Assembly (NCBI RefSeq): GCF_900290115.1
Contig: NZ_LT985748.1
Location: forward strand, 811,120 to 875,119
Direction: 5' to 3'
Origin: Alistipes sp. Marseille-P5061
Lineage (GTDB): Bacteria; Bacteroidota; Bacteroidia; Bacteroidales; Rikenellaceae
Length of the DNA stretch: 64,000 bases
The translations under genes were made by a program, and so were the position numbers. The notes under the pieces are model-generated. The model had not been told where the DNA came from and made no database searches. It saw nothing but the letters and a program-made list of their open reading frames with translations. Positions 1 to 8,790 of this stretch are shown here, piece by piece (positions within the stretch are counted from its first letter, which is position 1; every line of letters starts with the position of its first letter).

Positions 1-660
1 GGCTTCGTCCGTCGTCATCAGATAGCTGTAGTTGCTAGTAAACGTACCCGAAGCACAGGTCGACGCAAAATCCAACTTATAGGTTCCGTCGGGAACAACC
101 GCAGCCGAAGGATCCTCCGAAAGTTCTCCGTAGAGGTCGATGCGGTAGTAGTTTCCGTTGGGCGACATCACGTCGTTGACCATGTCCTGGTCCATCAGAT
201 AGAACCAGTAGTTGCCCACGCCCGGCATATAATAGTCACCGTAGTAGATTCCGTAGAACTTGGGCATTTCGAGCTCCACATCGTACTCCGACCAACCATC
301 GGTGTGCTGCACGACCTGAGCCGTGGCCGTCTCCGTACCATATCTCAGGATAATGGGGGTGGTACGCTCCTCCGCCTGGTCGTTGGGGTCAACCGTGAAG
401 GTCACCTTGTTCGCTACCGAGCAATCGATATTGGAAATCCATTCGGCATCGCACGAAGCCTCCATGGATACTCCGTTTTTAGCATTCTCGACCGTGTATA
501 AAATCTCACAGTCTCCGCCCTGGGCTTCAACGGAAACCGTCCTGGTCTGAATCAGGATTATCGGTTGTGATGCCTGCGGATTTTCTACCTCACCCGACTT
601 GTTGCATGAGAACAACAAGGACACGGCCGCCAGAGCGGCAAAAACAGAGAAACGAGTCAT
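1..660 (-). CDS. BACON-domain lipoprotein, partial (3' end outside window)
   Basis: Reading the minus strand from the ATG at 660 gives an open frame to the window edge (220 codons). The N-terminus MTRFSVFAALAAVSLLFSC is a type II signal peptide with lipobox LFSC, so the mature protein is probably anchored in the outer membrane. Residues about 35-115 (ILIQTRTVSVEAQGGD to AQVVQH) look like a BACON domain, a beta-sandwich common in surface glycan-binding lipoproteins of Bacteroidota. The following segment, rich in Tyr, Trp and Gly (YGIYYGDYYMPGVGNYWF), is a separate domain that I do not recognise. The ligand is unknown. The gene is divergent from rpsP. Confidence 0.8.
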   Translation of the reverse strand, partial: MTRFSVFAALAAVSLLFSCNKSGEVENPQASQPIILIQTRTVSVEAQGGDCEILYTVENAKNGVSMEASCDAEWISNIDCSVANKVTFTVDPNDQAEERTTPIILRYGTETATAQVVQHTDGWSEYDVELEMPKFYGIYYGDYYMPGVGNYWFYLMDQDMVNDVMSPNGNYYRIDLYGELSEDPSAAVVPDGTYKLDFASTCASGTFTSNYSYLMTTDEA

Positions 661-689
661 AATTAGAAAATTTAGGGGTTAATGCATAT

Positions 690-720
690 CGAATGTAAAC
701 ATTTTTTTTCATTTCAACAA
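690..720 (-). promoter_or_regulatory. possible promoter of the BACON lipoprotein gene
   Basis: The minus strand shows TACATTCG (690-697), one mismatch from the Bacteroidota -7 box TAnnTTTG, with TTG about 20 bp upstream (718-720). It lies 30 bp before the start codon. Confidence 0.35.
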
Positions 721-778
721 CTATCCTGTCATTTTACCGTAAAAATGAAAGAAAAATAGGGGTTTTTGAGCGAATAAT

Positions 779-809
779 TTTGCTGCGCGGAATTTTTTAC
801 CTACATTTG
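779..809 (+). promoter_or_regulatory. consensus Bacteroidota promoter of rpsP
   Basis: TTTG (779-782), a 19-bp spacer and TACATTTG (802-809) match the -33/-7 consensus exactly. The start codon of rpsP is at 864, leaving a leader of about 50 nt. Confidence 0.8.
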
Positions 810-863
810 CACGCTAAAAAGCCCAAAGTGGGTGAGCGTTTCATTAATTTAATTTTATAGCAA

Positions 864-1406
864 ATGGCTGTTAAAATTCGTCTGGCACGCCATGGCAAGA
901 AGGGTTTCGCCTTCTACCACATCGTTGCCGCAGATAGCAGAGCGCCGCGTGACGGTAAATTCATCGAGAAGCTGGGTACCTACAACCCCAACACGAATCC
1001 TGCTACGATTGACCTGAACTTCGAGAAAGCTCTGGGTTGGTTACTCAAAGGCGCACAACCTACGGATACTTGTCGGGCAATTCTCTCGTACAAGGGCGTA
1101 ATGTACAAGAAGCACCTGCTGGGCGGTGTCGCCAAGGGCGCTTTCACCGAGGCTGAGGCCGAGGCTCGTTTCAACAAGTGGCTTGAGGCCAAGGTCGGCA
1201 AGATTGAGGCCAAGAGCAACAAGCTCGCATCGGATGCCAAGTCGGCCCAGAAGGCCCGTCTGGCTGCCGAGACCAAGGTGAACGAGGAGCGCGCAAAGGC
1301 AATCGCCGAGAAGAAGGCTGCTGCCGAAGCCGCCGCCAAGGAGGCTGCCGAGGCTGCTGCTGCCGAGGCTCCCGCAGAGGGCGCCGAAGCTCCCGCAGAG
1401 GCCTAA
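864..1406 (+). CDS. rpsP: 30S ribosomal protein S16 with Ala/Glu-rich C-terminal tail
   Basis: A small-subunit ribosomal protein that binds 16S rRNA early in 30S assembly. The N-terminus [20 protein letters not shown] and the segment [14 protein letters not shown] are the S16 signature. At 180 residues it is about twice the length of the usual bacterial S16. The additional part (about residues 95-180) is Lys/Ala/Glu-rich, predicted helical or disordered, and ends in repeated APAE motifs. Extended S16 proteins are, to my knowledge, usual in Bacteroidota, so the tail is not an assembly fault. It has its own promoter and a terminator-like hairpin follows, with rimM downstream as in many bacteria. 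Confidence 0.97.
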   Translation: MAVKIRLARHGKKGFAFYHIVAADSRAPRDGKFIEKLGTYNPNTNPATIDLNFEKALGWLLKGAQPTDTCRAILSYKGVMYKKHLLGGVAKGAFTEAEAEARFNKWLEAKVGKIEAKSNKLASDAKSAQKARLAAETKVNEERAKAIAEKKAAAEAAAKEAAEAAAAEAPAEGAEAPAEA

Positions 1407-1430
1407 AGGAGCAGGTTCTCTCTTTCGAAA

Positions 1431-1468
1431 CGCCCGGTAACTCTCTTCGGAGACTTATCGGGTTTTTC
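1431..1468 (+). terminator. imperfect intrinsic terminator after rpsP
   Basis: CCCGGTAA (1433-1440) pairs with TTATCGGG (1455-1462) around a partly paired interior, followed by TTTTTC. It may attenuate rather than end transcription, since rimM follows on the same strand. Confidence 0.6.
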
Positions 1469-1545
1469 GTTTCCGGCCGAGAGGGTCCCGCGCGGCACGC
1501 CGGGACTGACGGCCCCCTTCCTCACTCCAAAAACAGACAATCGAC

Positions 1546-2067
1546 ATGCTTGTTCCCGCCGGCAGAATCAACAAACTCTTCGGCTCCGAGGGCGGATTGA
1601 TGCTCTCGCTCTATGCCGACTTTCCGGAGGAGTTCTCCCCGCAGACTACCCCACTCTTCGTCGAAATCGATGCACTCGACGTGCCGCTCTGGTGCGACCG
1701 CTTCGAGCGGCGCGGCATCTCGGGCGCCGTCGCCACGTTCGCCGACTTCGACACGGAGCGCCGCGCATCGGAGCTCGTCGGCCGCGAGTTCCGCATCGAG
1801 AGCGGCGAGCGGGAGGACGACGAGTTCTACCTCGAAGACCTCATCGGCTTCCGCGTCGAGGGCATCGAGACGCGCCACGAGGCCGAGCCGCTCCACTTCG
1901 AGGGACGGCTGACCGACTACTACGACAGCGAGGCCAACCCGCTCTTCGAACTGGAGACGGGCGGACGGCGCCTGCTGGTCCCCGCCGTCGAGGAGTTCAT
2001 CGCCCACATCGACTTCGAGCGGCGGTGCGTGAAGCTCGTGCTGCCCGAGGGGATGACCGACCTCTGA
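1546..2067 (+). CDS. rimM: ribosome maturation factor RimM
   Basis: RimM binds S19 and helps 16S rRNA processing and maturation of the 30S head. The 173-residue length is normal. The N-terminal half begins with AGRINKLFGSEGGL, the usual RimM opening, and contains the beta-barrel RimM domain. The C-terminal half holds the PRC-barrel domain, with LIGFRVE, GRLTDYYDSEANPLFEL and LLVPAVEEFI, the last matching the conserved LIPxxxxFI strand. Position after rpsP supports the call. The start at 1546 is chosen because the protein begins directly at the conserved barrel. Confidence 0.93.
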   Translation: MLVPAGRINKLFGSEGGLMLSLYADFPEEFSPQTTPLFVEIDALDVPLWCDRFERRGISGAVATFADFDTERRASELVGREFRIESGEREDDEFYLEDLIGFRVEGIETRHEAEPLHFEGRLTDYYDSEANPLFELETGGRRLLVPAVEEFIAHIDFERRCVKLVLPEGMTDL

Positions 2068-2192
2068 AGCGCAGACGGCGGGTCGGAAGACGCAGTGCGG
2101 GGCAGACGGCCGAGGCCGTCCGCCCCGCCTGCGTTTCGGGTTGTTGAATATTTTTCGTAAATTCGCCGCAAGGATTTTCAAAACAGCTCCGC

Positions 2193-3182
2193 ATGAAACG
2201 ATACCTCCTTCTGCTTGCATCCGCCCTGCTGCTGGGCAGCTGCTCTACGCCCGAGCCCGAGGGCGAGGCGCTCATCGTCGAACGCATCCGCATGGTGCAG
2301 CAGCTGCGCGCCGAGGCGGGCCGCAGCTGGCCCGCGCTGCTCCGTCCCGAATACGACGTGCCGCTGCTCTACTACACCGATTCGGTCTGCTACGCGGTGA
2401 ACCCGACGCAGCACTTCCTCGGGCGGATGGCGTGCCGGCCGATGCACGAGGAGAAGGGGTTGAACATCCGCAAGTGCGCCCGCCCCGATTCGCTCCCCTT
2501 CCACATGCAGGCGATTATGTCGTTCGACGATTCGACCCGCTTCGACTACCGCTCGCCCGTCCTGCTCTGCAGCTCGCCCGAGACCACGGCGCAGTTCGTC
2601 ACAGGGACCGACTCCGACGAGGCGTGGGCCCTCATGGCGCTCCACGAATACACCCACGGCTTCCAGCTGCTGCACCCCGCTTTCCTGGCCGAGTTCGAGC
2701 AATACTGCCTCACCTTCCCGCAGGGCCCCTTCCGCCGGCTCTACCAGGGCGTGGACTGGCAGCGCCGCCTCATCGACCGTGAGAACGAGGCGCTCAAGGG
2801 AGCGCTGGCAGCCGCCGACGTTGCGCAGCGCGACTCCTGCATCCGCCTCTTCCTCGACACGCGTGCCGACCGCCGCGCCCGCATGCTCCACTACAACGGC
2901 GAGACGATGACCTCGGCCGAACGGCTCTACGAGATGATGGAGGGTTCGGCCCGCTACGTAGATGCCCAGACGGGGCTCCGCCTGGGCATCTACGACATGC
3001 AGAAGGACACCTGGCTGTACGACCCCGCGCGCACGCCCTACTATTATTATGCTACGGGCTACAACCTCATGCGGGTGCTCATGCTGCTCGGGGCCGACAC
3101 CTCGCGCCTCTTCACCGAACCGGGGCTCGGACTGGGCGAGCTGCTGGCCGAAACCTTCGAAACACAAACGCAGAAGCAATGA
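2193..3182 (+). CDS. lipoprotein with HExxH motif, putative gluzincin-type metallopeptidase
   Basis: A 329-residue protein with a lipoprotein signal (MKRYLLLLASALLLGSC). Residues 151-155 are HEYTH, a zinc-binding HExxH motif preceded by ALMAL. About 95 residues later MMEGSARYVD places a Glu (E250) in an ExxA context, the usual third ligand of gluzincin peptidases. I do not recognise a named family and the substrate is unknown. The gene overlaps mnmA by 4 bp (ATGA), so the two are probably co-transcribed. A weak -7 element (TAAATTCG, 2158-2165) precedes it. Confidence 0.75.
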   Translation: MKRYLLLLASALLLGSCSTPEPEGEALIVERIRMVQQLRAEAGRSWPALLRPEYDVPLLYYTDSVCYAVNPTQHFLGRMACRPMHEEKGLNIRKCARPDSLPFHMQAIMSFDDSTRFDYRSPVLLCSSPETTAQFVTGTDSDEAWALMALHEYTHGFQLLHPAFLAEFEQYCLTFPQGPFRRLYQGVDWQRRLIDRENEALKGALAAADVAQRDSCIRLFLDTRADRRARMLHYNGETMTSAERLYEMMEGSARYVDAQTGLRLGIYDMQKDTWLYDPARTPYYYYATGYNLMRVLMLLGADTSRLFTEPGLGLGELLAETFETQTQKQ

Positions 3183-4384
3183 AACAGGTAGTCATCGGAC
3201 TCTCGGGCGGCGTCGATTCGTCGGTGGCCGCCTACCTGCTCAAGCAGCAGGGATACGACGTGGTGGGGCTCTTCATGATTAACTGGCACGACACCACGGG
3301 AACGCTCGAGGGCGACTGCCCGTGGCACGACGACCGCCTCTTCGCCGAGCTGGTCGCACGCCGGCTCGACATTCCGCTCCACATCACGGACCTCTCGGCC
3401 GAGTACCGCCGCCGCGTGGTCGACTACATGTTCGCGGAGTACGAACGGGGACGCACGCCCAATCCCGACGTGCTCTGCAACCGCGAAATCAAGTTCGACG
3501 TCTTCATGAAGGAGGCCTTCCGCCTGGGGGCCGACTACGTCGCCACGGGCCACTACTGCCGCAAGGCGGAGGAGCTGCGGCCGGACGGCGGCACGACGTG
3601 GCGGCTGCTTGCGGGCAGCGACCCGGGCAAGGACCAGAGCTACTTCCTCTGCCAGCTCTCGCAGGAGCAGCTGCGCCCGGCGCTCTTCCCCGTGGGCGGG
3701 CTGCTCAAGTCCGAGGTGCGGCGCATCGCCGCCGAGCAGGGGCTCGCCACCGCCAAGCGCAAGGATTCGCAGGGCATCTGCTTCGTGGGCAAGGTCGACC
3801 TGCCGCTCTTCCTCCAGCAGAAGCTGGCTGCACGGCGGGGCAACGTCCACGAGATTCTCGCCACGTGGCCCAAATATGCACAGCGGCCTCCGCTCCCCGA
3901 ACCCGGCTGCGAACCCACGACCGCGCAGCTGGCCGCACTGGCCGAGCCGTGGCACTACACCGTGCGCGATGGCAAGAAAATCGGCGAGCACAACGGCGCC
4001 CACTTCTACACCATCGGCCAGCGCAAGGGGCTCGGCATCGGCGGCCGCCGCGAGTCGCTCTTCATCCTGGCTACCGACGTGGAGCAGAACGTCATCTATG
4101 TCGGCGAGGGCGACGCCCACCCGGGCCTCTACCGTCGTGCGCTGCGCATCCGTCCCGAGGAGATGCACTGGGTCAACCCCACGCGGGAGCTCGCACCAGG
4201 CGGCAGCCGCCGCTTCCAGGTGCGGATACGCTACCGCCAGCCGCTGCAGCAGGCCACCCTCTACGTGCGCGACGAAGGGGGCTTCATCCTCTTCGACGAG
4301 CCGCAGCGGGGCATCACCCCCGGGCAGTTCGCCGCCTGGTACGACGGCGAGGAGCTCGTCGGCTCGGGCGTCATCGACCGTTAG
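3179..4384 (+). CDS. mnmA: tRNA-uridine 2-sulfurtransferase MnmA
   Basis: Thiolates U34 at the wobble position of tRNA-Lys, tRNA-Glu and tRNA-Gln in the cytoplasm, using ATP and a persulfide donor. The protein starts with the PP-loop GLSGGVDSSVAAYLL (residues 7-21). The two catalytic cysteines are visible: TPNPDVLCNREIKF, and KRKDSQGICFVGK. C-terminal segments YTIGQRKGLGIGG and FILFDEPQRGITPGQ are also conserved MnmA landmarks. Length (401) is slightly above the usual 360-370, with a Pro-rich insertion near the middle. It overlaps the upstream lipoprotein gene by 4 bp. Confidence 0.96.
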   Translation: MKQVVIGLSGGVDSSVAAYLLKQQGYDVVGLFMINWHDTTGTLEGDCPWHDDRLFAELVARRLDIPLHITDLSAEYRRRVVDYMFAEYERGRTPNPDVLCNREIKFDVFMKEAFRLGADYVATGHYCRKAEELRPDGGTTWRLLAGSDPGKDQSYFLCQLSQEQLRPALFPVGGLLKSEVRRIAAEQGLATAKRKDSQGICFVGKVDLPLFLQQKLAARRGNVHEILATWPKYAQRPPLPEPGCEPTTAQLAALAEPWHYTVRDGKKIGEHNGAHFYTIGQRKGLGIGGRRESLFILATDVEQNVIYVGEGDAHPGLYRRALRIRPEEMHWVNPTRELAPGGSRRFQVRIRYRQPLQQATLYVRDEGGFILFDEPQRGITPGQFAAWYDGEELVGSGVIDR

Positions 4385-4424
4385 GAGCCCCCGGACCGCG
4401 CACTCCTCAAAAAGCAACCGCCGC

Positions 4425-5387
4425 ATGAAGTTCCGCACCGAAATAGAGCCCTTCACCCTCGGCACCGACATCGACTACCGAAGCCGGCTGCTGGCCCTCG
4501 GTTCGTGCTTTGCCGAGCACATTGCGGCGCGGCTCTCCCGCGCCCGGTTCCGCATCGAGGCCAACCCGACGGGCATCCTCTTCAACCCCGCCTCCATCGT
4601 CCGGACGCTCGAGCGCCTGTGGCACGCCGAGCCGGTCCGCCGCGAGGAGCTGCACCGCTCGCGCGAGGGGGTGTGGTTCCACTACGACTTCCACGGCTCG
4701 CTCTCGCGCACGGAGGCCGACGAGGCCCTCGACGCCATGAACGAGGCGGTGCGGCGCGGCGCCGAAGCGCTGCACGGGGCCGACACGCTGCTGCTCACCT
4801 TCGGTACGGCGTGGGTCTACGACCACGAGGGGCGGCCGGTGGCCAACTGCCACCGCCAGCCCGCCGCGGAGTTTCACCGCCGCCGGATGACGGTCGAGGA
4901 GATTGTCGCCCCGTTTGCGCGGCTGCTCGAGGGGGAGCTTGCGGCAAAGCGCCTCATCGTGAGCGTGAGCCCCGTGCGCCACGCGGGCGACGGGCTGGTG
5001 GAAAATTCGCTCAGCAAGGCGACGCTGCGGCTGGCCGCCGCAGCGCTCGAGGAGCGCTTTGCGGAGCGAGTCCGCTATTTCCCCGCCTACGAGATGCTCG
5101 TCGACGACCTGCGCGACTACCGCTTCTACGCCGAAGACCTGGTCCACCCCTCGCCGCAGGCCGTCGAATATGTCTGGGAGCACTTCACGCAGGCGGCCCT
5201 CTCGGAGCGGGCCCGGAGGCTGCTGCCCGAGGTCGAGCGGATTGTCCGCGCCTCGGAGCACCGCATGCAGCACCCCCGCAGCGAGGCGTGCCGCGCCTTC
5301 TGCCGGCAGCAGCTCACCGCCATCGAGGCGCTCCCCGAGGTCGATTTCACCGCCGAACGGGCATATTTCTCACGCTTTTTGAAATAA
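4425..5387 (+). CDS. GSCFA domain-containing protein
   Basis: A cytoplasmic protein of 320 residues. ALGSCFAEHIAARL near residue 30 is the motif that names the GSCFA family, which is found mostly in Bacteroidota. Related proteins have an SGNH-hydrolase-like fold; DTLLLTFGTAWVY, IVSVSPVRH and YRFYAEDLVHPS fit a GDSL/SGNH layout with a late Asp-x-x-His. Activity and substrate are not established. The ATG at 4425 is chosen because the upstream frame overlaps mnmA and the conserved part begins at MKFRTEIEPF. The gap to mnmA is 40 bp. Confidence 0.88.
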   Translation: MKFRTEIEPFTLGTDIDYRSRLLALGSCFAEHIAARLSRARFRIEANPTGILFNPASIVRTLERLWHAEPVRREELHRSREGVWFHYDFHGSLSRTEADEALDAMNEAVRRGAEALHGADTLLLTFGTAWVYDHEGRPVANCHRQPAAEFHRRRMTVEEIVAPFARLLEGELAAKRLIVSVSPVRHAGDGLVENSLSKATLRLAAAALEERFAERVRYFPAYEMLVDDLRDYRFYAEDLVHPSPQAVEYVWEHFTQAALSERARRLLPEVERIVRASEHRMQHPRSEACRAFCRQQLTAIEALPEVDFTAERAYFSRFLK

Positions 5388-5393
5388 AAAACG

Positions 5394-5401
5394 TAAATTT
5401 G
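5394..5401 (+). promoter_or_regulatory. -7 promoter element
   Basis: TAAATTTG matches TAnnTTTG exactly, 26 bp before the ATG at 5428. No TTTG is seen 19 bp upstream. Confidence 0.5.
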
Positions 5402-5427
5402 CCGTTCGGTTTCCACCTCATTACGCA

Positions 5428-6999
5428 ATGAAACGACTCATCATCCTGCTCGCCGCATCGCTCCTGACCGCCACGCAGCTCCACGCGGCCGCACGCCCCC
5501 GTCTGATTGTCCAGATTGTCGTGGGCTCGATGCGCGCCGAGGAGCTCGACCGCTACGCCGCCAACTTCTGCAACGACGGCTTTCTGCGCCTGCGCCGCGG
5601 AGGCACCGAATACCTCGACAGCCGCTACGAATACCAGCAGACGACGACCCCCGTCTCGCTCGCCACGCTCACCACGGGGGCCATGCCCTCGACGCACGGC
5701 GTCATCGGGACCCGCTGGCAGAACTATACCGAGAACCGCACGGTACGCCTGCTCGACGGACGGCAGGGGTGCGGCCCCTACAACCTCATCGCCCCGACGC
5801 TGGCCCAGACCATGGAGCAGCAGCTCGAGGGGAGCCGCCAGGTATCCATCGCCGCCGAGGCCACGTCGGCCGTCGTGATGGCAGGCAAGGGGGGCGAGGC
5901 CTTCTGGCTCGACTCGCTCTCCTGCGGCTGGAGCTCGTCGACCTACTACGAACCCATCCTCCCGGCATGGATTGAGCGCAGCAACCGCGAAGGGTTCAAC
6001 CGCTCCTACCTCGACGCCACGTGGCGCACGCTCCTCTCGCCCGACGACTACGTCAACACGCGCAGCTTCGACATCGAACTGTCGGGTGCTCAGCGCGGCA
6101 AGGAGCGCATCCGCAGGGCGGGCCAGGGCCCCGAGCTGCGCACCGACCTCGACCGCATGCTCTACTCGCCGGCGGGCAACACCGCCGTGCTGGGCTTCGC
6201 CAAGCAGGCCATCGCCCAGTTCCGCCTCGGCGCCGACGAGACACCCGACCTGCTGAACATCTGCCTCGACGCATCGCGCCGCATCACCGAGGCCTACGGC
6301 CCCGAATCCATCGAGGCCGAGGACATGTACTACCGGCTGGACCGCGACCTGGCCGACTTCCTGACCTTCCTCTTCGCCCAGGTCAAGGATGGCAACGTCA
6401 CGGTGGTCCTCACCTCGGACCACGGAACGAGCCCCTCGTATGACGCAGGTCCGGAGCCGCTCGAGCGCTTCAACACGCGGCAGTTCGAGGTCATCGTCAA
6501 CAGCTTTCTCAACGCCCGCTACGGGTCGGGCGACTGGCTGCTCGCCTACGAGGACCAGTGCATCTATCTGAACCACAACCTCGTCTACGAACGGGGGCTC
6601 AACCTCTCCGAGGTGCAGAACGAGGTGGCCATCTTCGCCATGCAGTTCCGCGGCGTGTCGCACGCCCTCTCGGCCACCGCCATGCGGACGAGCTACTTCG
6701 GCAGCGGCTATGCGCAGCGCATGCAGAACAGCTTCTACCCCCGCCGCTCGGGCGACGTCATCCTCAACCTGATGCCCGGATGGATTGAGGAGCGCGACCG
6801 CTGCCGCTCGGCCTCGGGTTCGATGTACGGCTACGACACCCACGTGCCGCTGCTCTTCTACGGAACGGGCGCCGGGATGATGCGCATAAAGCGCCGCATC
6901 GACATGACCTGCGTGGCACCGACGCTGGCCCGGTTGTTGGAAATTACGGAACCGGCCGCCTCCGAGGGCGGAATCCTTCCGGAAATCGTCGATTTGTAA
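5428..6999 (+). CDS. exported alkaline-phosphatase-superfamily protein, probably catalytically impaired
   Basis: A 523-residue secreted protein (signal peptide MKRLIILLAASLLTATQLHA) with the layout of PafA-type phosphatases: N-terminal core strand, THGVIGTRW, then TSDHGTSPSYD and the C-terminal YDTHVPLLFYG. Several metal-site positions seem to have changed. The usual VVDQMR reads VVGSMR (Gly33 in place of the metal-binding Asp), the Asn after HGIIG is missing, and the usual D-Y-V-G-H before FGP reads R-R-I-T-E. A Thr in QTTTPVSLAT may still match the nucleophile, and the SDH pair and late His remain. The alignment is by eye. It may be a binding or scaffold protein. The next gene is sufE, 11 bp downstream. 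Confidence 0.8.
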   Translation: MKRLIILLAASLLTATQLHAAARPRLIVQIVVGSMRAEELDRYAANFCNDGFLRLRRGGTEYLDSRYEYQQTTTPVSLATLTTGAMPSTHGVIGTRWQNYTENRTVRLLDGRQGCGPYNLIAPTLAQTMEQQLEGSRQVSIAAEATSAVVMAGKGGEAFWLDSLSCGWSSSTYYEPILPAWIERSNREGFNRSYLDATWRTLLSPDDYVNTRSFDIELSGAQRGKERIRRAGQGPELRTDLDRMLYSPAGNTAVLGFAKQAIAQFRLGADETPDLLNICLDASRRITEAYGPESIEAEDMYYRLDRDLADFLTFLFAQVKDGNVTVVLTSDHGTSPSYDAGPEPLERFNTRQFEVIVNSFLNARYGSGDWLLAYEDQCIYLNHNLVYERGLNLSEVQNEVAIFAMQFRGVSHALSATAMRTSYFGSGYAQRMQNSFYPRRSGDVILNLMPGWIEERDRCRSASGSMYGYDTHVPLLFYGTGAGMMRIKRRIDMTCVAPTLARLLEITEPAASEGGILPEIVDL

Positions 7000-7010
7000 A
7001 TCTACCGTTT

Positions 7011-7460
7011 ATGACCATGGACAAGATACAGGAGGAAATCATCGAGGAGTTCGCCGTATTCGACGACTGGCTCGACAAGTACGATTACCTGATTTCGCTG
7101 AGCGATTCGCTTCCGGCCATCGCTCCCGAACACCGCACCGACCAGTACCTGATTCAGGGGTGCCAGTCGCGCGTGTGGATTGACGCCCGCTACGAGGGGG
7201 GCAAGGTGTGGTTCACGGCCGACAGCGACGCCATCATCACCAAGGGCATCATCGCGCTGCTCATCCGCGTGCTCAACGGCCGCACGCCCCGCGAAATCCT
7301 CGACACGGAGCTCTACTTCATCGACGCCATCGGACTGAGCGCCAACCTCTCGCCCACCCGCTCGAACGGACTGCTGGCGATGGTCAAGCAGATGCGGCTC
7401 TACGCGCTGGCCTTCGACGCCCGCGAACACGAACAGCACCGGGAGCCCGATGCGCGGTAG
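7011..7460 (+). CDS. sufE: SufE family cysteine-desulfurase activator
   Basis: Accepts sulfur from the cysteine desulfurase SufS for Fe-S cluster assembly in the cytoplasm. LIQGCQSRVWIDA carries the conserved sulfur-accepting Cys, and FTADSDAIITKGIIALL and LSPTRSNGLLAMVKQM are SufE landmarks. Length 149 is normal. A second in-frame ATG lies two codons downstream and could be the real start. It is followed at short distance by a DUF59 Fe-S maturation gene, which supports a role in Fe-S biogenesis. No other suf genes are in the window. Confidence 0.93.
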   Translation: MTMDKIQEEIIEEFAVFDDWLDKYDYLISLSDSLPAIAPEHRTDQYLIQGCQSRVWIDARYEGGKVWFTADSDAIITKGIIALLIRVLNGRTPREILDTELYFIDAIGLSANLSPTRSNGLLAMVKQMRLYALAFDAREHEQHREPDAR

Positions 7461-7490
7461 TTTTTCCCTCATCAAATTCGCACATACGTC

Positions 7491-7811
7491 ATGACACCCG
7501 AAGAGATTCTCAAGGTTGAAAAGGAAATCGTCCTTACGCTCAAGAACATATACGACCCCGAAATCCCGGTGAACATCTACGACCTGGGGCTGGTCTACGA
7601 AATCGACTACACGCCCGACGGCGTGGCCAACATCCGCATGACGCTCACGGCGCCCAACTGCCCGATGGCCGACATGCTCGTCGAGGATGTCAACATCCAG
7701 GTGGGCAAGGTGCCGGGGGTGAAGTCGGTGAACGTGATTCTGACGTTCGACCCCGTCTGGGACAAGAGCATGATGTCCGAGGAGGCGCTGCTCGAACTCA
7801 ACATGCTCTGA
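7491..7811 (+). CDS. DUF59/MIP18-family Fe-S assembly protein (SufT-like)
   Basis: A 106-residue single-domain protein. The MIP18/DUF59 signature is clear: LKNIYDPEIPVNIYDLGLVY, then RMTLTAPNCPMADML with the conserved Cys, and VNVILTFDPVWDKSMMSEEA. Members of the family help to mature or deliver Fe-S clusters. It lies 30 bp after sufE and 3 bp before the next gene, in an apparent operon. Confidence 0.92.
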   Translation: MTPEEILKVEKEIVLTLKNIYDPEIPVNIYDLGLVYEIDYTPDGVANIRMTLTAPNCPMADMLVEDVNIQVGKVPGVKSVNVILTFDPVWDKSMMSEEALLELNML

Positions 7812-7814
7812 GCC

Positions 7815-8777
7815 ATGGCACGCACCGAGCGTGAAGAGCGGATGCTCAACCGGCTGCAGGCCGGGGCCCGCAACCTGAGCTGCGGAGTACATCTGGAGGC
7901 CCTCTCGCCGCTGCAGCGCAACGAACTCTACACGACGCTGCTCTTCGACCGTCTGCAGCGCAAGATGCGCACCGTGACGGAGCTGTGGGAGGAGGCGACC
8001 CGCAACTGGAACCAGACCTTCTACCTGATGTACTTCCGCACGCTGGGCGACCGGACCAACCAGGCCGTCTACCTCGAACTCGCCCGCCGGGTCCCCTACC
8101 GCATCGTGCTGCGCGAGCGGCTGGCGCCCCACGCCGTCGAGGCGATGCTGCTGGGCTGCTCGGGGCTGCTCGACCTCTACCGCGACGACAGCTATACGCT
8201 CGACCTGCGCCGCTCGTTCGAATATCTGGCGGCCAAATACTCGCTTGAACGGCTCGACGCCCAAGCATGGGAGCTGGCCGGCATCCGTCCGGCGAACCAC
8301 CCCGTGCTGCGGCTGGCCCAGGCGGCCGAGTTCTTCACGCAGGACGAATTCATCATGCAGCGCGCCATGGAGTGCTGCAACGAAAACGACGTGCGGCGGC
8401 TCTTCCGCGTCGAGGCGTCGGAATACTGGCGCACACACTACATCCCCGGCGCCGCCAGCCTCGATACGCCCAAGCGGCTGGGCAACTTCAAGGCCAACAT
8501 CATCGGCATCAATCTGGTCGCCGTGCTGCAATACGCCTACGGCAGCTACACGGGACACGAGGCGCTGCGCGACCGCTCGCTCACGCTGCTCGAACGGCTC
8601 GAGGCGGAGGACAACCGCTACATCCGCGCCTGGCTCAACAGCTGCGCGCCGGCACCCGCCAACGCCTTCGAGACGCAGGCGCTGCTGCAGCTGGCCACCG
8701 AATACTGCGCCGAACGCCGCTGCACAGAGTGTCCGCTGGGCCGCCGGCTGCTGCAACGCGCTGCCGAAACACACTGA
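7815..8777 (+). CDS. DUF2851 family protein
   Basis: A 320-residue cytoplasmic protein of a family common in Bacteroidota and without a known function. Recognisable segments are TELWEEATRNWNQTFYLMYFRTLGD, the AGIRPANHPVLRLAQAAEFF block, LGNFKANIIGINLVAVLQYAYG, and the C-terminal cysteine cluster YCAERRCTECPLGRRLL. The three clustered cysteines suggest a metal site, but nothing shows which metal. Co-location with sufE and a DUF59 gene makes a link to Fe-S metabolism possible. Only 3 bp separate it from the upstream gene and 13 bp from the next. Confidence 0.85.
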   Translation: MARTEREERMLNRLQAGARNLSCGVHLEALSPLQRNELYTTLLFDRLQRKMRTVTELWEEATRNWNQTFYLMYFRTLGDRTNQAVYLELARRVPYRIVLRERLAPHAVEAMLLGCSGLLDLYRDDSYTLDLRRSFEYLAAKYSLERLDAQAWELAGIRPANHPVLRLAQAAEFFTQDEFIMQRAMECCNENDVRRLFRVEASEYWRTHYIPGAASLDTPKRLGNFKANIIGINLVAVLQYAYGSYTGHEALRDRSLTLLERLEAEDNRYIRAWLNSCAPAPANAFETQALLQLATEYCAERRCTECPLGRRLLQRAAETH

Positions 8778-8790
8778 TACACACCCCCGC

